From the NCBI RefSeq assembly GCF_032144095.1, contig NZ_JAVSNJ010000001.1:310001-374000 (forward strand): 64,000 nt of DNA, given 5' to 3'. Source of the stretch: Sphaerochaeta sp032144095. GTDB lineage: Bacteria; Spirochaetota; Spirochaetia; Sphaerochaetales; Sphaerochaetaceae. A program made the translations under genes and the position numbers. Positions 56,426-64,000 of the stretch are shown here, one piece after another (the first letter of the stretch is position 1; every line of letters begins with the position of its first letter). Under the pieces are notes generated by a model. The model saw only the letters and a program-made list of their open reading frames with translations, searched no databases and was not told the DNA's origin.

Positions 56426-57172
56426 TTACCTTCTGTCGCCGAAGATGAGCATGGAGGAGGGCCTGTCCAGCAGAAGGGTACACTCCTCCTTTGTCCTGAG
56501 CATCGCACAGGGGGCAAAGACGGAGACCTGGTCAAACATGCACATCGCCACAGCCCTTGCCTTTCGCTGGTCGGGGACCGTACATATGATAGTGGATGCC
56601 TTCAGGATCTGGCGTATCGACATGGAGACGGCTTGCAAGGGGACACTCTCAAGGGTTGGGAACCAATTTGCCCGAACTTGTTGCCTCCGGTTCTTCTCTT
56701 CAAGGTTCACCAGAATGAAAGGCTCGGTCGTATCGATGTTCGCCGGTGGGTCGTTGAATGCTACATGGCCATTCTCCCCAATGCCCAAAAATACTACATC
56801 GACCTTCTTGTTCCTGATCAGGTCGTTCAGACGTTTGAGCTCACAGCCTAGGTCCTCTGCATCGCCTTCGATCGGATGGAATGCCCTAAGGGAGCCAACC
56901 TTGTCCAGGAAACGGTTCTGCAGGTAGGCTCGCATGCTTGCCTGATGGGTCTTGCCGATGCCTACATACTCTGCGAGGTGGAAGGCTTCGACCTTGTCCC
57001 AAGGGATGGAGGAGGCCACCAGCTGCTCGTACAGGATAAATTGGCTTACCCCTGTGGCAAGGACTATGATGGCTTCGCCTCTTTTCTCTATTGCTGACCT
57101 GATCGCCTCTATTCCAAGCCTTGCGGCCTGAAGGCCCAAGTCCTGTTTGTTTTCGCAGATTGTGACTCGCAT
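56426..57172 (-). CDS. NagB-like glucosamine-6-phosphate deaminase with altered active-site residues
   Basis: The start at 57172 has GAGG six bases upstream, giving 248 residues, the normal length. The family fold is clear (EAIIVLATGVSQFILYEQL, VDVVFLGIGENGHVAFNDPP, RQILKASTIICTVPDQRKA). Compared with E. coli NagB, the motif MDEYVGL reads LAEYVGI, so catalytic Asp72 is Ala, and Asp141 of NDGH reads Asn in ENGH. Either the enzyme uses another base, or it acts on another sugar phosphate, or it is a non-catalytic binder. No other amino-sugar gene is adjacent. Confidence 0.8.
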   Translation of the reverse strand: MRVTICENKQDLGLQAARLGIEAIRSAIEKRGEAIIVLATGVSQFILYEQLVASSIPWDKVEAFHLAEYVGIGKTHQASMRAYLQNRFLDKVGSLRAFHPIEGDAEDLGCELKRLNDLIRNKKVDVVFLGIGENGHVAFNDPPANIDTTEPFILVNLEEKNRRQQVRANWFPTLESVPLQAVSMSIRQILKASTIICTVPDQRKARAVAMCMFDQVSVFAPCAMLRTKEECTLLLDRPSSMLIFGDRR

Positions 57173-57181
57173 GGTTGCCTC

Positions 57182-57202
57182 ATTATTCCTGCTTAGAATA
57201 AT
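57182..57202. promoter_or_regulatory. Inverted repeat at the nagB-like gene promoter
   Basis: ATTATTC (57182-57188) is mirrored by GAATAAT (57196-57202) around seven bases. On the minus strand it overlaps TATTAT, a possible -10 for the nagB-like gene, so it may be an operator. Confidence 0.4.
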
Positions 57203-57231
57203 ACATTCACAACGCTTGGAATAGTGGTGCG

Positions 57232-58221
57232 TTACAGGTAGGCGCTCTCGCTTGAGGGGTGGCTCTCGTTCCAAGCGTTTGTGCTGAGCACTATCTGCTT
57301 GGTGACGGTAGCACATCCCAGGGGGGCAAAGAGTGCATCCAGGCTGAGAGCTTCCCCTGCAAGGTTTACGATGAGGCAAGTGTAGTGTTTTCTTGCTGCA
57401 TGGCGGCAGAAGTGGTCAAATACAAACCGGAACAGGCCCATGCCCCGGAACTCCTTCTTGTTTCCAAAAAAGAGTATTTCAGCGGTGGAAGGGGAGAGAA
57501 CCTCGTAGGCGAGGAACCCTGCAAGTTCCCCTTCCTGGGTCTTCGCATAGAAGTACTGGGTCTCTTCTGGGTTGGCAAGCCTCGGCTTCAGCAACAGCAG
57601 GGCGGTCCTTTGTGCATCGCTGCCCTCTTGCATCTCCTGCAGCAGGTCGGCCTGCAACCTGACAATCTCCTCAATAGGGGTTTCGTCTTCGGCCCTGCCG
57701 ATGATGAAATCCTCCTGGAGTATGTCGTCGGTCAGTTCCTCGATCTCAAGGCCGAGGTCCCGCAGCTGCAAGGCTCCGTCGTTCTCCCTGTACCAGGCGA
57801 TCACCTCCCGCTTGAGCTGGTCGTCCTTGAAGGCAAACCACTCCCTCTCCAGGGAGGGTTGTTCACCGATGGTGTCCTTGAACCGCCTGAACACCCCTCT
57901 TCCTGCCTGCAGGGCCTGCAGCAGCTTCTCCCGGTAGATGGGGTTCCTTACCTGGTAGGCGAATTTTTCCATGGTACGGAATCCGTCCGAAGGTTGCCAG
58001 TCAGGCAGGTCGATGTACCTTAGGGCGGGGTCAACTTCTGCATCCTCGTCCACATCCCCATCCTCCAGAAGAGGGTAGAGTTTCTGTTCTTCATTGATGA
58101 CCTCGCCTTTGAGGAGATCCAGATAATGGGTATCAACCTGGTCCTCCATGGCAAAAATGATGTTCTCAAGAAGATATTCAGTCAGGGGTGGGAGTTTCAG
58201 CTCGGTATTGTCTTTGTCCAT
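57232..58221 (-). CDS. UPF0158-domain protein fused to a GNAT acetyltransferase
   Basis: The 329-residue product has a UPF0158-like N-terminal half (about 20-170: DPALRYIDLPDWQPSDGFRTMEKFAYQVRN, LLQALQAGRGVFRRFKDTI, EREWFAFKDDQLKREVIAWYREN) and a GNAT half (about 175-310) with FFGNKKEFRGMGLFRFVFDHFCRHA, the acetyl-CoA loop region being degenerate. The start at 58221 is chosen because a -10 box lies seven bases upstream and there is no Shine-Dalgarno; an ATG at 58242 would lie before that box. The substrate is unknown. Confidence 0.75.
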   Translation of the reverse strand: MDKDNTELKLPPLTEYLLENIIFAMEDQVDTHYLDLLKGEVINEEQKLYPLLEDGDVDEDAEVDPALRYIDLPDWQPSDGFRTMEKFAYQVRNPIYREKLLQALQAGRGVFRRFKDTIGEQPSLEREWFAFKDDQLKREVIAWYRENDGALQLRDLGLEIEELTDDILQEDFIIGRAEDETPIEEIVRLQADLLQEMQEGSDAQRTALLLLKPRLANPEETQYFYAKTQEGELAGFLAYEVLSPSTAEILFFGNKKEFRGMGLFRFVFDHFCRHAARKHYTCLIVNLAGEALSLDALFAPLGCATVTKQIVLSTNAWNESHPSSESAYL

Positions 58222-58228
58222 ATCGAAA

Positions 58229-58257
58229 ATTCTACTATGCATTCGATGGTTTGGCTA
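58229..58257 (-). promoter_or_regulatory. Predicted leaderless promoter of the UPF0158-GNAT gene
   Basis: On the minus strand TAGCCA (58252-58257) and TAGAAT (58229-58234) are 17 bases apart, and the ATG at 58221 follows after seven bases. Confidence 0.5.
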
Positions 58258-58279
58258 GTGAGAGAAACCTTCACTTACC

Positions 58280-58308
58280 TTGACATTACAGCTAAAAGAT
58301 ACGATATT
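58280..58308 (+). promoter_or_regulatory. Predicted promoter of enolase
   Basis: A perfect TTGACA (58280-58285) and GATATT (58303-58308) are 17 bases apart. The leader to the ATG at 58345 contains TAGGAG at 58332-58337. Confidence 0.6.
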
Positions 58309-58344
58309 AATCTTGTAACCCAATTACGTAGTAGGAGTATAGTC

Positions 58345-59640
58345 ATGAGCATTATTGAATTTATCGAGGCCAGGGAAATCCTTGACTCACGTGGGAATCC
58401 CACCGTTGAAGTAGACGTTATTCTTGAGGATGGCTCCATGGGTCGCGCAGCTGTTCCTTCTGGTGCATCCACTGGTGTACACGAAGCTGTAGAACTTCGT
58501 GACGGCGACAAAAAGCGTTTCATGGGCAAAGGCGTATTGAAGGCTGTTGACAACGTCAACGATATCATCGCTCCCGAGCTTGAGGGAATGGATGCTCTTG
58601 ACCAGGTAGCTATTGACCGCGCCATGATCGCCCTTGACGGGACTGCCAACAAGGCAAAGCTTGGTGCCAATGCTATTCTTGGAGTCTCCATGGCAGTTGC
58701 AAGAGCGGCAGCCGATTTCCTCGGCCTGCCTTTGTACAAGTATCTTGGAGCCTATCACTCCTGCGTCCTTCCTGTCCCGATGGCAAACATCCTCAATGGT
58801 GGAGCACACAGTGACAACAAGGTTGACTTCCAGGAGTTCATGGTAATGCCGATCGGGGCCCCCTCCTTCCACGAAGGCCTGCGTTGGACCACTGAAGTAT
58901 TCCACAACCTGAAAGCTGTCCTCAAGGGCAGAAAATACAACACCGGTGTTGGTGATGAAGGTGGGTTCGCTCCCGACCTCCAGTCGAACGAAGAGGCCCT
59001 CGAGGTCATCATGGAAGCCATCAAGAACGCTGGTTATACCACCGGTCGCGATGGGGATTTCATGATCGCCCTTGACCCAGCCGTATCTGAGCTCTACGAC
59101 TCCAAGACCAAGACCTATACCCTCAAGTGGACCACTGGCGAAAAGCTTACAAGCGCCCAGATGGTAGACATGTGGGAAGACTGGTGTAACCGTTACCCCA
59201 TCATCTCCATCGAAGACGGCATGGACGAGGACGATTGGGAAGGTTGGAAGATGCTTACCGACCGCATCGGCGACAAGGTACAGCTCGTAGGTGACGATCT
59301 CTTTGTAACCAATGTCGATAGACTGAAGATGGGCCTTGAGAAGGGTGTAGCAAACTCCATTCTCATCAAGGTGAACCAGATCGGTACCCTTACCGAGACT
59401 TTCGAGGCTATTGACCTTGCAAAGCGCAATGGCTATACCGCAATTGTTTCCCACCGCTCCGGTGAGACTGAGGACAACTTCATTGCTGACCTCGTAGTGG
59501 CACTCGAGACTGGGCAGATCAAGACCGGCAGCATGAGCCGCTCTGACCGTATGGCCAAGTACAACCAGCTTCTGCGCATCGAGGACTACCTTGGTGATAC
59601 CGCAAAGTATGCTGGCCGTGACGCCTTCCGTACTCTCTAG
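58345..59640 (+). CDS. eno: Enolase
   Basis: Enolase converts 2-phosphoglycerate to phosphoenolpyruvate. The ATG at 58345 with TAGGAG seven bases upstream gives the usual N-terminus MSIIEFIEAREILDSRGNPTVEVDV and 431 residues. Further motifs: SGASTGVHEAVELRDGD, GGAHSDNKVDFQEFMVMP (catalytic region), SIEDGMDEDDWEGW, LVGDDLFVTN, ILIKVNQIGTLTET and SHRSGETEDNFIADL. Codon use is biased as in highly expressed genes. A terminator follows. Confidence 0.98.
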   Translation: MSIIEFIEAREILDSRGNPTVEVDVILEDGSMGRAAVPSGASTGVHEAVELRDGDKKRFMGKGVLKAVDNVNDIIAPELEGMDALDQVAIDRAMIALDGTANKAKLGANAILGVSMAVARAAADFLGLPLYKYLGAYHSCVLPVPMANILNGGAHSDNKVDFQEFMVMPIGAPSFHEGLRWTTEVFHNLKAVLKGRKYNTGVGDEGGFAPDLQSNEEALEVIMEAIKNAGYTTGRDGDFMIALDPAVSELYDSKTKTYTLKWTTGEKLTSAQMVDMWEDWCNRYPIISIEDGMDEDDWEGWKMLTDRIGDKVQLVGDDLFVTNVDRLKMGLEKGVANSILIKVNQIGTLTETFEAIDLAKRNGYTAIVSHRSGETEDNFIADLVVALETGQIKTGSMSRSDRMAKYNQLLRIEDYLGDTAKYAGRDAFRTL

Positions 59641-59667
59641 AACTGTTTTTACACTGTAGATACTTTG

Positions 59668-59697
59668 GGGCCATCGCAATGCGGTGGCCCTTTTGAT
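59668..59697 (+). terminator. Intrinsic terminator of enolase
   Basis: GGGCCATCGC (59668-59677) pairs with GCGGTGGCCC (59681-59690), with one G-T pair, around an AAT loop; TTTTGAT follows. Confidence 0.85.
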
Positions 59698-59748
59698 ATC
59701 CAAGGAATAGATCCAATTTTCTGTACTATGGCCCTTGGGTAGGATACG

Positions 59749-60408
59749 ATGGAAACGGAAAAGGAGTCAGCCTTGGCAAAACGAACGGGAGAAAAACACA
59801 CCCAGCTGTTCAATACCATAGCCCCGGTCTATGGACTGTTCTTCTCCATGCAGAAGAGACGTTTTGCTGAAGTGCTCGATCGGATGAGGCCCGAGCTGGA
59901 CCTCTCGGCCTTTGCGAGCGTCCTCGATGTTGGCTGTGGCACAGGCGCCCTCTGCTCGGTGCTCTCCCAGGCTGGGCTTGAGGTCACCGGTATCGACCCT
60001 GCGGGTGAAATGCTTTTAAAAGCGAGGCACAAGACACGGGAAGAGCCCATCACGTTCCTGCAGGCGAATGTCCTGGAAGGGCTCGCCTTCGAAGGGAGAA
60101 GCTTCGATATCTCCATAGCCTCCTATGTTGCCCACGGCCTGCCCTCCGATGAGCGGAAACGGATGTACAGGGAGATGGGTAGGGTAACGAGGGAGTATGT
60201 GATCATCTATGACTATAACCAGAGGCGTTCCCATCTGGTCTCCTTTGCCGAGTGGCTGGAGGGAGGGGACTATTTCCAGTTCATCAAAAGTGCCGAAAAA
60301 GAGATGAAGGGGTGTGTTTCCCTCCTGAGATCCTGCTTTTCGGAGGTGAGGGTGGTCAATGTCGATACCCACGCTGCTTGGTATATCTGTAGGCCCTTGC
60401 ATGGCTAA
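59749..60408 (+). CDS. Class I SAM-dependent methyltransferase
   Basis: The 219-residue product has motif I VLDVGCGTGALCSVL, motif II GIDPAGEMLLKARHK and a post-II acidic loop, as in UbiE-like and other small-molecule methyltransferases. The N-terminus KHTQLFNTIAPVYGLFFSMQKRRFAEVL is typical of that group. The substrate is unknown. TAGGA precedes the ATG; it lies alone between the enolase terminator and the convergent Wzi-like gene. Confidence 0.88.
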   Translation: METEKESALAKRTGEKHTQLFNTIAPVYGLFFSMQKRRFAEVLDRMRPELDLSAFASVLDVGCGTGALCSVLSQAGLEVTGIDPAGEMLLKARHKTREEPITFLQANVLEGLAFEGRSFDISIASYVAHGLPSDERKRMYREMGRVTREYVIIYDYNQRRSHLVSFAEWLEGGDYFQFIKSAEKEMKGCVSLLRSCFSEVRVVNVDTHAAWYICRPLHG

Positions 60409-60426
60409 GGGGAAGATGCAACCTTG

Positions 60427-62166
60427 TCAGATGGTATAGCGCAGGCCTACGCTCAGCTGGTAGTCAAAAACCATCGGACCTGGAGCATTGCCCTTGTTCC
60501 AGACAAAGGGCAGGGCCAGGTTCCCCGTTACGGAGAGTTTCTTTGTCACCTCTACCGCTGAGGCAAGCTTGACGAGCAGGCTGTATGCCACCGGCCCACT
60601 TGTAAGGTCAAACGGGTTCTGCGTAGAAGGAGTGGAGGGTACACCCTGGCCAGTACCGTTGTAGAGACTCCACTTGCTGGTGATGCCCATCACCCCGTGT
60701 GCCATGAACATCGTCTCCATGGAGGCCTTCCAGGATCCTGGGACCTCATAGTCAAGCAGGAGGTTCCCTACTATGGCGTCACCCCCATAGGGATAGCCCT
60801 GGACGTACCGGAGGTTTGCCATCCCTTGGGCAAGGACCCGTACGATGCCATCGTAGCCGACCCCATACTGATGGGATGTCTCATCATACTCCTCGCGCAA
60901 ATAGAAGAACGGGTCGGTATATACCCCTTCCAAGGCTACGGTCAGTACCCCTTTCTTCAAGGGCATCCTGCTCTGGAGGCCCAAAAGGTATGCATTTGCT
61001 GAAGGCTTGGCGTTGTTGTCAGGGGGGGCATCCTCCCCGAATGCAATCTCGTCGACCCCAAACTGGGCATAGATGTTGATGCCCCGAACCGGGGTCACAT
61101 CCCCTTCAAGGACAAGCATCGAGTTGGAGTTTCCCCGGATATACTGGTTGTGGTAGAACCCTACGGGGTTGAGGAAGCGAAGGTCTATCGAGCCTGAGCT
61201 GCTTTGGTACATCATCGATTCGGTGAGGGTGAAGCCAGCCCTGTCCTTGAGGAAACGGAACTCTACCCGGTGGGCGAGGAACATCTTGATTCCATCGGCC
61301 AGAAGGTCCTGTTCGTTGGCACCGGCATTGGTGGTGATGAAATCTGAGTCGAGGATCTGCGGATGGGCGAAGAACGAGGAGAGCAGGGTATACTTGAAGG
61401 AGTCGAAGTAGGTGGTGAACCGCCCAACCTGCTGGTAGGGCATGGTGTTGCTGATGGTGAGGTTGCCGCTTTTTCCGGCTCCCCAGCTGATCTTGTCCCT
61501 TCCCACCTGCATGTTCCAATGCTCCCCTCCGCCGCTGACAAAGGCCCTATAGGGGAAGTTGAGGTCAATTTCGTAGAGCCCATTGGGAGGGACCATGACG
61601 ATGTTGGTGGTCAGCTTTGACTCACCATAGAGCGGGTTGCTTTTTGCATTGGGTATTGCCCCAGGTCCTGTTGCATAGCCGAAGTTGTTCATGAGGGAGA
61701 GCTCGAAGTAGCTGTAGAAATGGTCTGTCGGCCAGGTCTCGAAGCTGAGGTTGCCGAAGGGCTTTCTGTCCTTGTAGTTGTAGGACCAGTCCTGTTCACT
61801 GGTAAAGTCCTCGGTATTGGCATGTGCATACGCCTCCAGATTGAAGGTGAGGTCCACAGCATAGCCAAGCTGGCCCTTCTGGGTGGGCTTCTCTGCCAGA
61901 ATCGTTTCTGCCTGGGTGTAGAGCTCCCTCTCAGCCTCTGTTGTAAGATGGGCGGGATCTATCCTGCCCAGCATCCGCTCAAGTTCGTCATGGCTATAGG
62001 GACCGCTGGTGGAGGGAAGAGCCTTCCCCTGCAGGATATAGAGAGAGGTGATGTATCGGTAGATCTCATGCTCAAGGGGAAATATCTTCTGGGTGTTCAC
62101 CGCTCCGAGGGTATATCCTAGTACTAGTGTCATAACCAGAATAATGAGTTTTTTAGGTAGTTTCAT
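60427..62166 (-). CDS. Outer-membrane barrel protein, Wzi (capsule assembly)-like
   Basis: The 579-residue product starts with a signal peptide (MKLPKKLIILVMTLVLGYTL) and has a periplasmic helical region (about 25-100: HEIYRYITSLYILQGKALPSTSGPYSHDELERML) followed by a large barrel of amphipathic strands ending in VGLRYTI. DKISWGAGKSGNLTISN recalls Wzi-type proteins, which bind surface polysaccharide. AAGGAG lies nine bases before the ATG. A substrate cannot be named from the sequence. The 238 bases upstream hold no gene but contain the citC promoter and a CCATATA/TATATGG repeat (62236-62261). Confidence 0.75.
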   Translation of the reverse strand: MKLPKKLIILVMTLVLGYTLGAVNTQKIFPLEHEIYRYITSLYILQGKALPSTSGPYSHDELERMLGRIDPAHLTTEAERELYTQAETILAEKPTQKGQLGYAVDLTFNLEAYAHANTEDFTSEQDWSYNYKDRKPFGNLSFETWPTDHFYSYFELSLMNNFGYATGPGAIPNAKSNPLYGESKLTTNIVMVPPNGLYEIDLNFPYRAFVSGGGEHWNMQVGRDKISWGAGKSGNLTISNTMPYQQVGRFTTYFDSFKYTLLSSFFAHPQILDSDFITTNAGANEQDLLADGIKMFLAHRVEFRFLKDRAGFTLTESMMYQSSSGSIDLRFLNPVGFYHNQYIRGNSNSMLVLEGDVTPVRGINIYAQFGVDEIAFGEDAPPDNNAKPSANAYLLGLQSRMPLKKGVLTVALEGVYTDPFFYLREEYDETSHQYGVGYDGIVRVLAQGMANLRYVQGYPYGGDAIVGNLLLDYEVPGSWKASMETMFMAHGVMGITSKWSLYNGTGQGVPSTPSTQNPFDLTSGPVAYSLLVKLASAVEVTKKLSVTGNLALPFVWNKGNAPGPMVFDYQLSVGLRYTI

Positions 62167-62341
62167 GCCAATTAGCTCCTTATTTTGAGAAATAGTACCA
62201 TACCTTATCTTGCTGAGGCTAGGCTTTTCCCCAATCCATATATAGTTGCTAGGCTATATGGTCAGAGGCGAGGGGTATGGCACTGTGTTGCATGATGGAG
62301 GGGCCTGTACCATGTTCTGGGCCTACCAGGCATCAGGGTTC

Positions 62342-62370
62342 TTGACAGCAGAGGGTGCATGCCATAGTGT
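62342..62370 (+). promoter_or_regulatory. Predicted promoter of citC
   Basis: A perfect TTGACA (62342-62347) and TAGTGT (62365-62370) are 17 bases apart. Transcription should begin near 62377, where an mRNA hairpin starts. Confidence 0.5.
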
Positions 62371-62375
62371 AGGAT

Positions 62376-62395
62376 TCAGAATTTCTCAATTCTGA
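62376..62395 (+). promoter_or_regulatory. Hairpin at the 5' end of the citC leader
   Basis: TCAGAATT (62376-62383) and AATTCTGA (62388-62395) form an 8-bp stem with a TCTC loop. The 3' arm touches the GAGGTGG ribosome binding site (62394-62400), so it may tune translation or protect the mRNA end. Confidence 0.5.
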
Positions 62396-62404
62396 GGTGG
62401 TGAT

Positions 62405-63454
62405 ATGCAGATTTCAGTGCAGACTGCGCAACCTGTGGACGGACCCTTGCTTGAGGAGCTACAAGCCTTCCTGCTGGAGAATGGGCTGGTCTTTGAGGGG
62501 AGGGCCGCCTTTACCTGTTTTCTGCGTTCCGATGAGGATGCGATAGTGGGTACAGGATCCCTTGATGGGAATGTGCTCAAGTACATCGCAATAGGGAAGG
62601 GCCATCAGGGGGAGGGGCTGCTTGGCCAGATCATGACCTCTTTGGTCTCCCATGCCTTTGCCAATGGGCAAACCCACCTGTTTGTCTTCTCCAAACCCCA
62701 GAACAAGTCGTTGTTCGCTCCCTTTGGGTTTTTTGCCATAGAGGAGACAGGTCAGGTCCTGCTGATGGAGAACCAAAAACAGGGTATCCAGCACTACCTT
62801 GAGGGGTTGCAAAGGGAGACTGAACAGGCGGTCAGGGAGAGGGGCCTCTCCCTACAGGGAACTGTGGGAGCCATAGTGGTCAACTGCAACCCCTTTACCA
62901 ATGGCCACCGCTATCTGTTGGAAACAACAGCAAAAGAGTGCTCGCTTCTCCATGTGTTTGTGGTCTCCAGCGACAAGAGCGCTTTCCCAACTGCTGTCCG
63001 CCTGGCACTGGTGCGCCAGGGTGTTGCCGACATCCCCACCATCGTGGTGCATGAGGCGAGCGACTATCTGGTATCGGTGGCAACCTTCCCCTCCTACTTT
63101 ATCAAGGATCAGGGCAGTGCAGATGAGTTGAACAGCGAACTGGATATTGCAATCTTTTTGCGGTACATTGTCCCGGGCCTTGGCATCACCTGCCGTTTTG
63201 TAGGGACCGAACCCCTATGCAAGACCACCGGGGCATACAACCGCCAGATGCAGAAGATGCTGCAGGCCAAGGGTGTGGGGTTTGTCGAGGTCGAGCGGCT
63301 ATGCTCCGGCGAACAGGCCATCAGCGCCTCGAGGGTGCGTAGTCTGATGGGTTTGCAGAGGTTTGACGACCTGCGGGATCTCGTACCTCCCACTACCTAT
63401 GACTTCATCCTTTCTGAGGAGGGTCAGAGGATTTCCTCTCACTTGATGAAATAG
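62405..63454 (+). CDS. citC: [Citrate (pro-3S)-lyase] ligase
   Basis: CitC acetylates the prosthetic group of citrate lyase with ATP and acetate. The 349-residue product has a GNAT-like N-terminal domain (about 1-120) and a nucleotidyltransferase domain with GAIVVNCNPFTNGHRYLLE (HxGH-type motif reads TNGH) and the C-terminal ISASRVRSLM, as in other CitC proteins. No citD, citE or citF gene follows in the window; the response regulator is convergent and overlaps its end by 50 bases, so citC is an orphan here. Confidence 0.92.
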   Translation: MQISVQTAQPVDGPLLEELQAFLLENGLVFEGRAAFTCFLRSDEDAIVGTGSLDGNVLKYIAIGKGHQGEGLLGQIMTSLVSHAFANGQTHLFVFSKPQNKSLFAPFGFFAIEETGQVLLMENQKQGIQHYLEGLQRETEQAVRERGLSLQGTVGAIVVNCNPFTNGHRYLLETTAKECSLLHVFVVSSDKSAFPTAVRLALVRQGVADIPTIVVHEASDYLVSVATFPSYFIKDQGSADELNSELDIAIFLRYIVPGLGITCRFVGTEPLCKTTGAYNRQMQKMLQAKGVGFVEVERLCSGEQAISASRVRSLMGLQRFDDLRDLVPPTTYDFILSEEGQRISSHLMK

Positions 63455-64000
63455 AGAAGGTATACCCTTTCCCCCAGATGGTCTGGATGTATTGGGGTGC
63501 TTTGGCCGAGCTCTCTATCTTGTTGCGCAACCTGTTGATGTAGACCATCACCGCATTGTCGTCAACGATGGAGTCTCCCCATATCTGTTCGTACAACGCT
63601 TCCTTGGAGAATACCTGGTTGGGATGTTCCAGGAACAGCTTCATGAGGATCAGTTCCTTGGCAGAGAGGAACACCTCCTCCTCCTCCTTGTAGAACCTCA
63701 TCGACTTGTGGTCCAGGGAGAAGGGTCCTAGTGTGGTTACCTCATCCTGAGTGTTCAAAACCTGTTTGTTCCTTCGTATCAGGGCCTTGATCTTGGCTCC
63801 CAGTATCACCGGGTTGAAGGGTTTGTAGATGTAGTTGTCAGCTCCAAGGTCCAGGCCATAGAGGGCATCGTAGTCCTCTGTCCTGCCACTGATGATGATG
63901 ACCGGTGTGGATATCCCGAGGTATCTGATCTGCTTCAGGACCTGAAACCCATCCATTCCGGGGAGCATGATGTCGAGCAGTACCAACTGGAAGGTAGAGG
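63405..64000 (-). CDS. OmpR/PhoB-type response regulator, N-terminus cut by the window end
   Basis: The frame stays open to the window edge; the start lies beyond 64000. Visible are the phospho-acceptor region LVLLDIMLPGMDGFQVL, the ISGRTEDYDALYGLDLGADNYIYKPFNP block with the conserved Lys, and a C-terminal winged helix (VFSKEALYEQIWGDSIVDDNAVMVYINRLRNKIE). The first Asp pair of the receiver is outside. Its sensor kinase is not seen. The 3' end overlaps citC by 50 bases. Confidence 0.93.
   Translation of the reverse strand, partial: STFQLVLLDIMLPGMDGFQVLKQIRYLGISTPVIIISGRTEDYDALYGLDLGADNYIYKPFNPVILGAKIKALIRRNKQVLNTQDEVTTLGPFSLDHKSMRFYKEEEEVFLSAKELILMKLFLEHPNQVFSKEALYEQIWGDSIVDDNAVMVYINRLRNKIESSAKAPQYIQTIWGKGYTFSISSSERKSSDPPQKG

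Noticed and set aside
58387..59703. Open frame of 438 codons on the minus strand
   Set aside because: It is antisense to enolase and runs through the enolase terminator.
62236..62261. CCATATA/TATATGG inverted repeat between the Wzi-like gene and citC
   Set aside because: The arms are AT-rich and 12 bases apart, far from either predicted promoter; chance is a fair explanation.
1..64000. CRISPR arrays, tRNA or rRNA genes, insertion sequences, prophage or toxin-antitoxin pairs
   Set aside because: I saw no spaced direct repeats, cloverleaf sequences, transposase or integrase motifs, or paired small genes; nothing could be supported.

Overview
The window looks like a compact, moderately GC-rich chromosomal segment of a spirochaete, most likely Sphaerochaeta-like or a relative in Sphaerochaetaceae/Treponemataceae (inference, about 0.7). 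The reasons are an EF-G with the spirochaete/mitochondrial-type P-loop AHIDSGKTT, a wealth of signal-peptide and lipoprotein genes with outer-membrane barrel features, a patatin fused to an outer-membrane module, and the general gene order. Genes are tightly packed: ATGA/GTGA stop-start overlaps are common, several convergent pairs overlap tail to tail, and no gap without a gene exceeds 300 bases. I found no tRNA, rRNA, CRISPR, insertion sequence or phage gene.

Layout. 1-7762: envelope proteins (lipoproteins, small secreted barrels, a Pro/Glu-rich linker protein) around peptidase T (pepT). 7759-9347: glycerophosphodiesterase and endonuclease IV. 9433-12384: a large M16C metalloprotease. 12347-14455: a three-gene set of a hydrogenase-like iron-sulfur protein, an anti-sigma-type ATPase and a DRTGG protein that I read as a redox sensor. 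14602-22748: glpK, the c-di-AMP genes cdaA and ybbR, acpS, truA, a family 4 uracil-DNA glycosylase, priA, def and fmt. 22751-32596: patatin/outer-membrane protein, radical SAM protein, VanZ protein, two-subunit class I fumarase, FKBP lipoprotein, YjjG-type phosphatase, DUF308 protein, coiled-coil lipoprotein, Cys-rich protein and HIT protein. 32860-37038: fusA, a RecA-like ATPase and an acidic unknown.

The main discovery is 37047-49785: a complete sulfoquinovose (SQ) catabolic locus that fits the sulfo-transketolase pathway. A leftward operon encodes a split transketolase, an RpiB-family isomerase, an iron-type alcohol dehydrogenase, a TauE/SafE permease and a DUF4867 protein. A rightward operon encodes a FucI-type isomerase, an ABC importer (binding protein and two permeases, no ATPase) and a GH31 enzyme that carries the sulfonate-recognition residues of E. 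coli YihQ. A ROK repressor gene lies between them, and both operon promoters carry the same operator, TTACTT-N5-AAGTAA. The predicted flow is: import of SQ glycosides, hydrolysis to SQ, isomerisation to sulfofructose, two transketolase steps that release xylulose 5-phosphate, an RpiB-type isomerisation in between, reduction of sulfoacetaldehyde to isethionate, and export.

49778-64000: an anchored nuclease, lrgAB, a hexuronate operon (uxuA, gntR, uxuB, yitT) with a palindromic operator inside its promoter, a NagB-like deaminase with altered active-site residues, a UPF0158-GNAT fusion, enolase, a methyltransferase, a Wzi-like outer-membrane protein, citC, and an OmpR-type response regulator cut by the window end. 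Several genes (nfo, the DRTGG gene, def, the UPF0158 gene) have a -10 box 6 to 9 bases before their start codon and no ribosome binding site, which suggests leaderless mRNAs.
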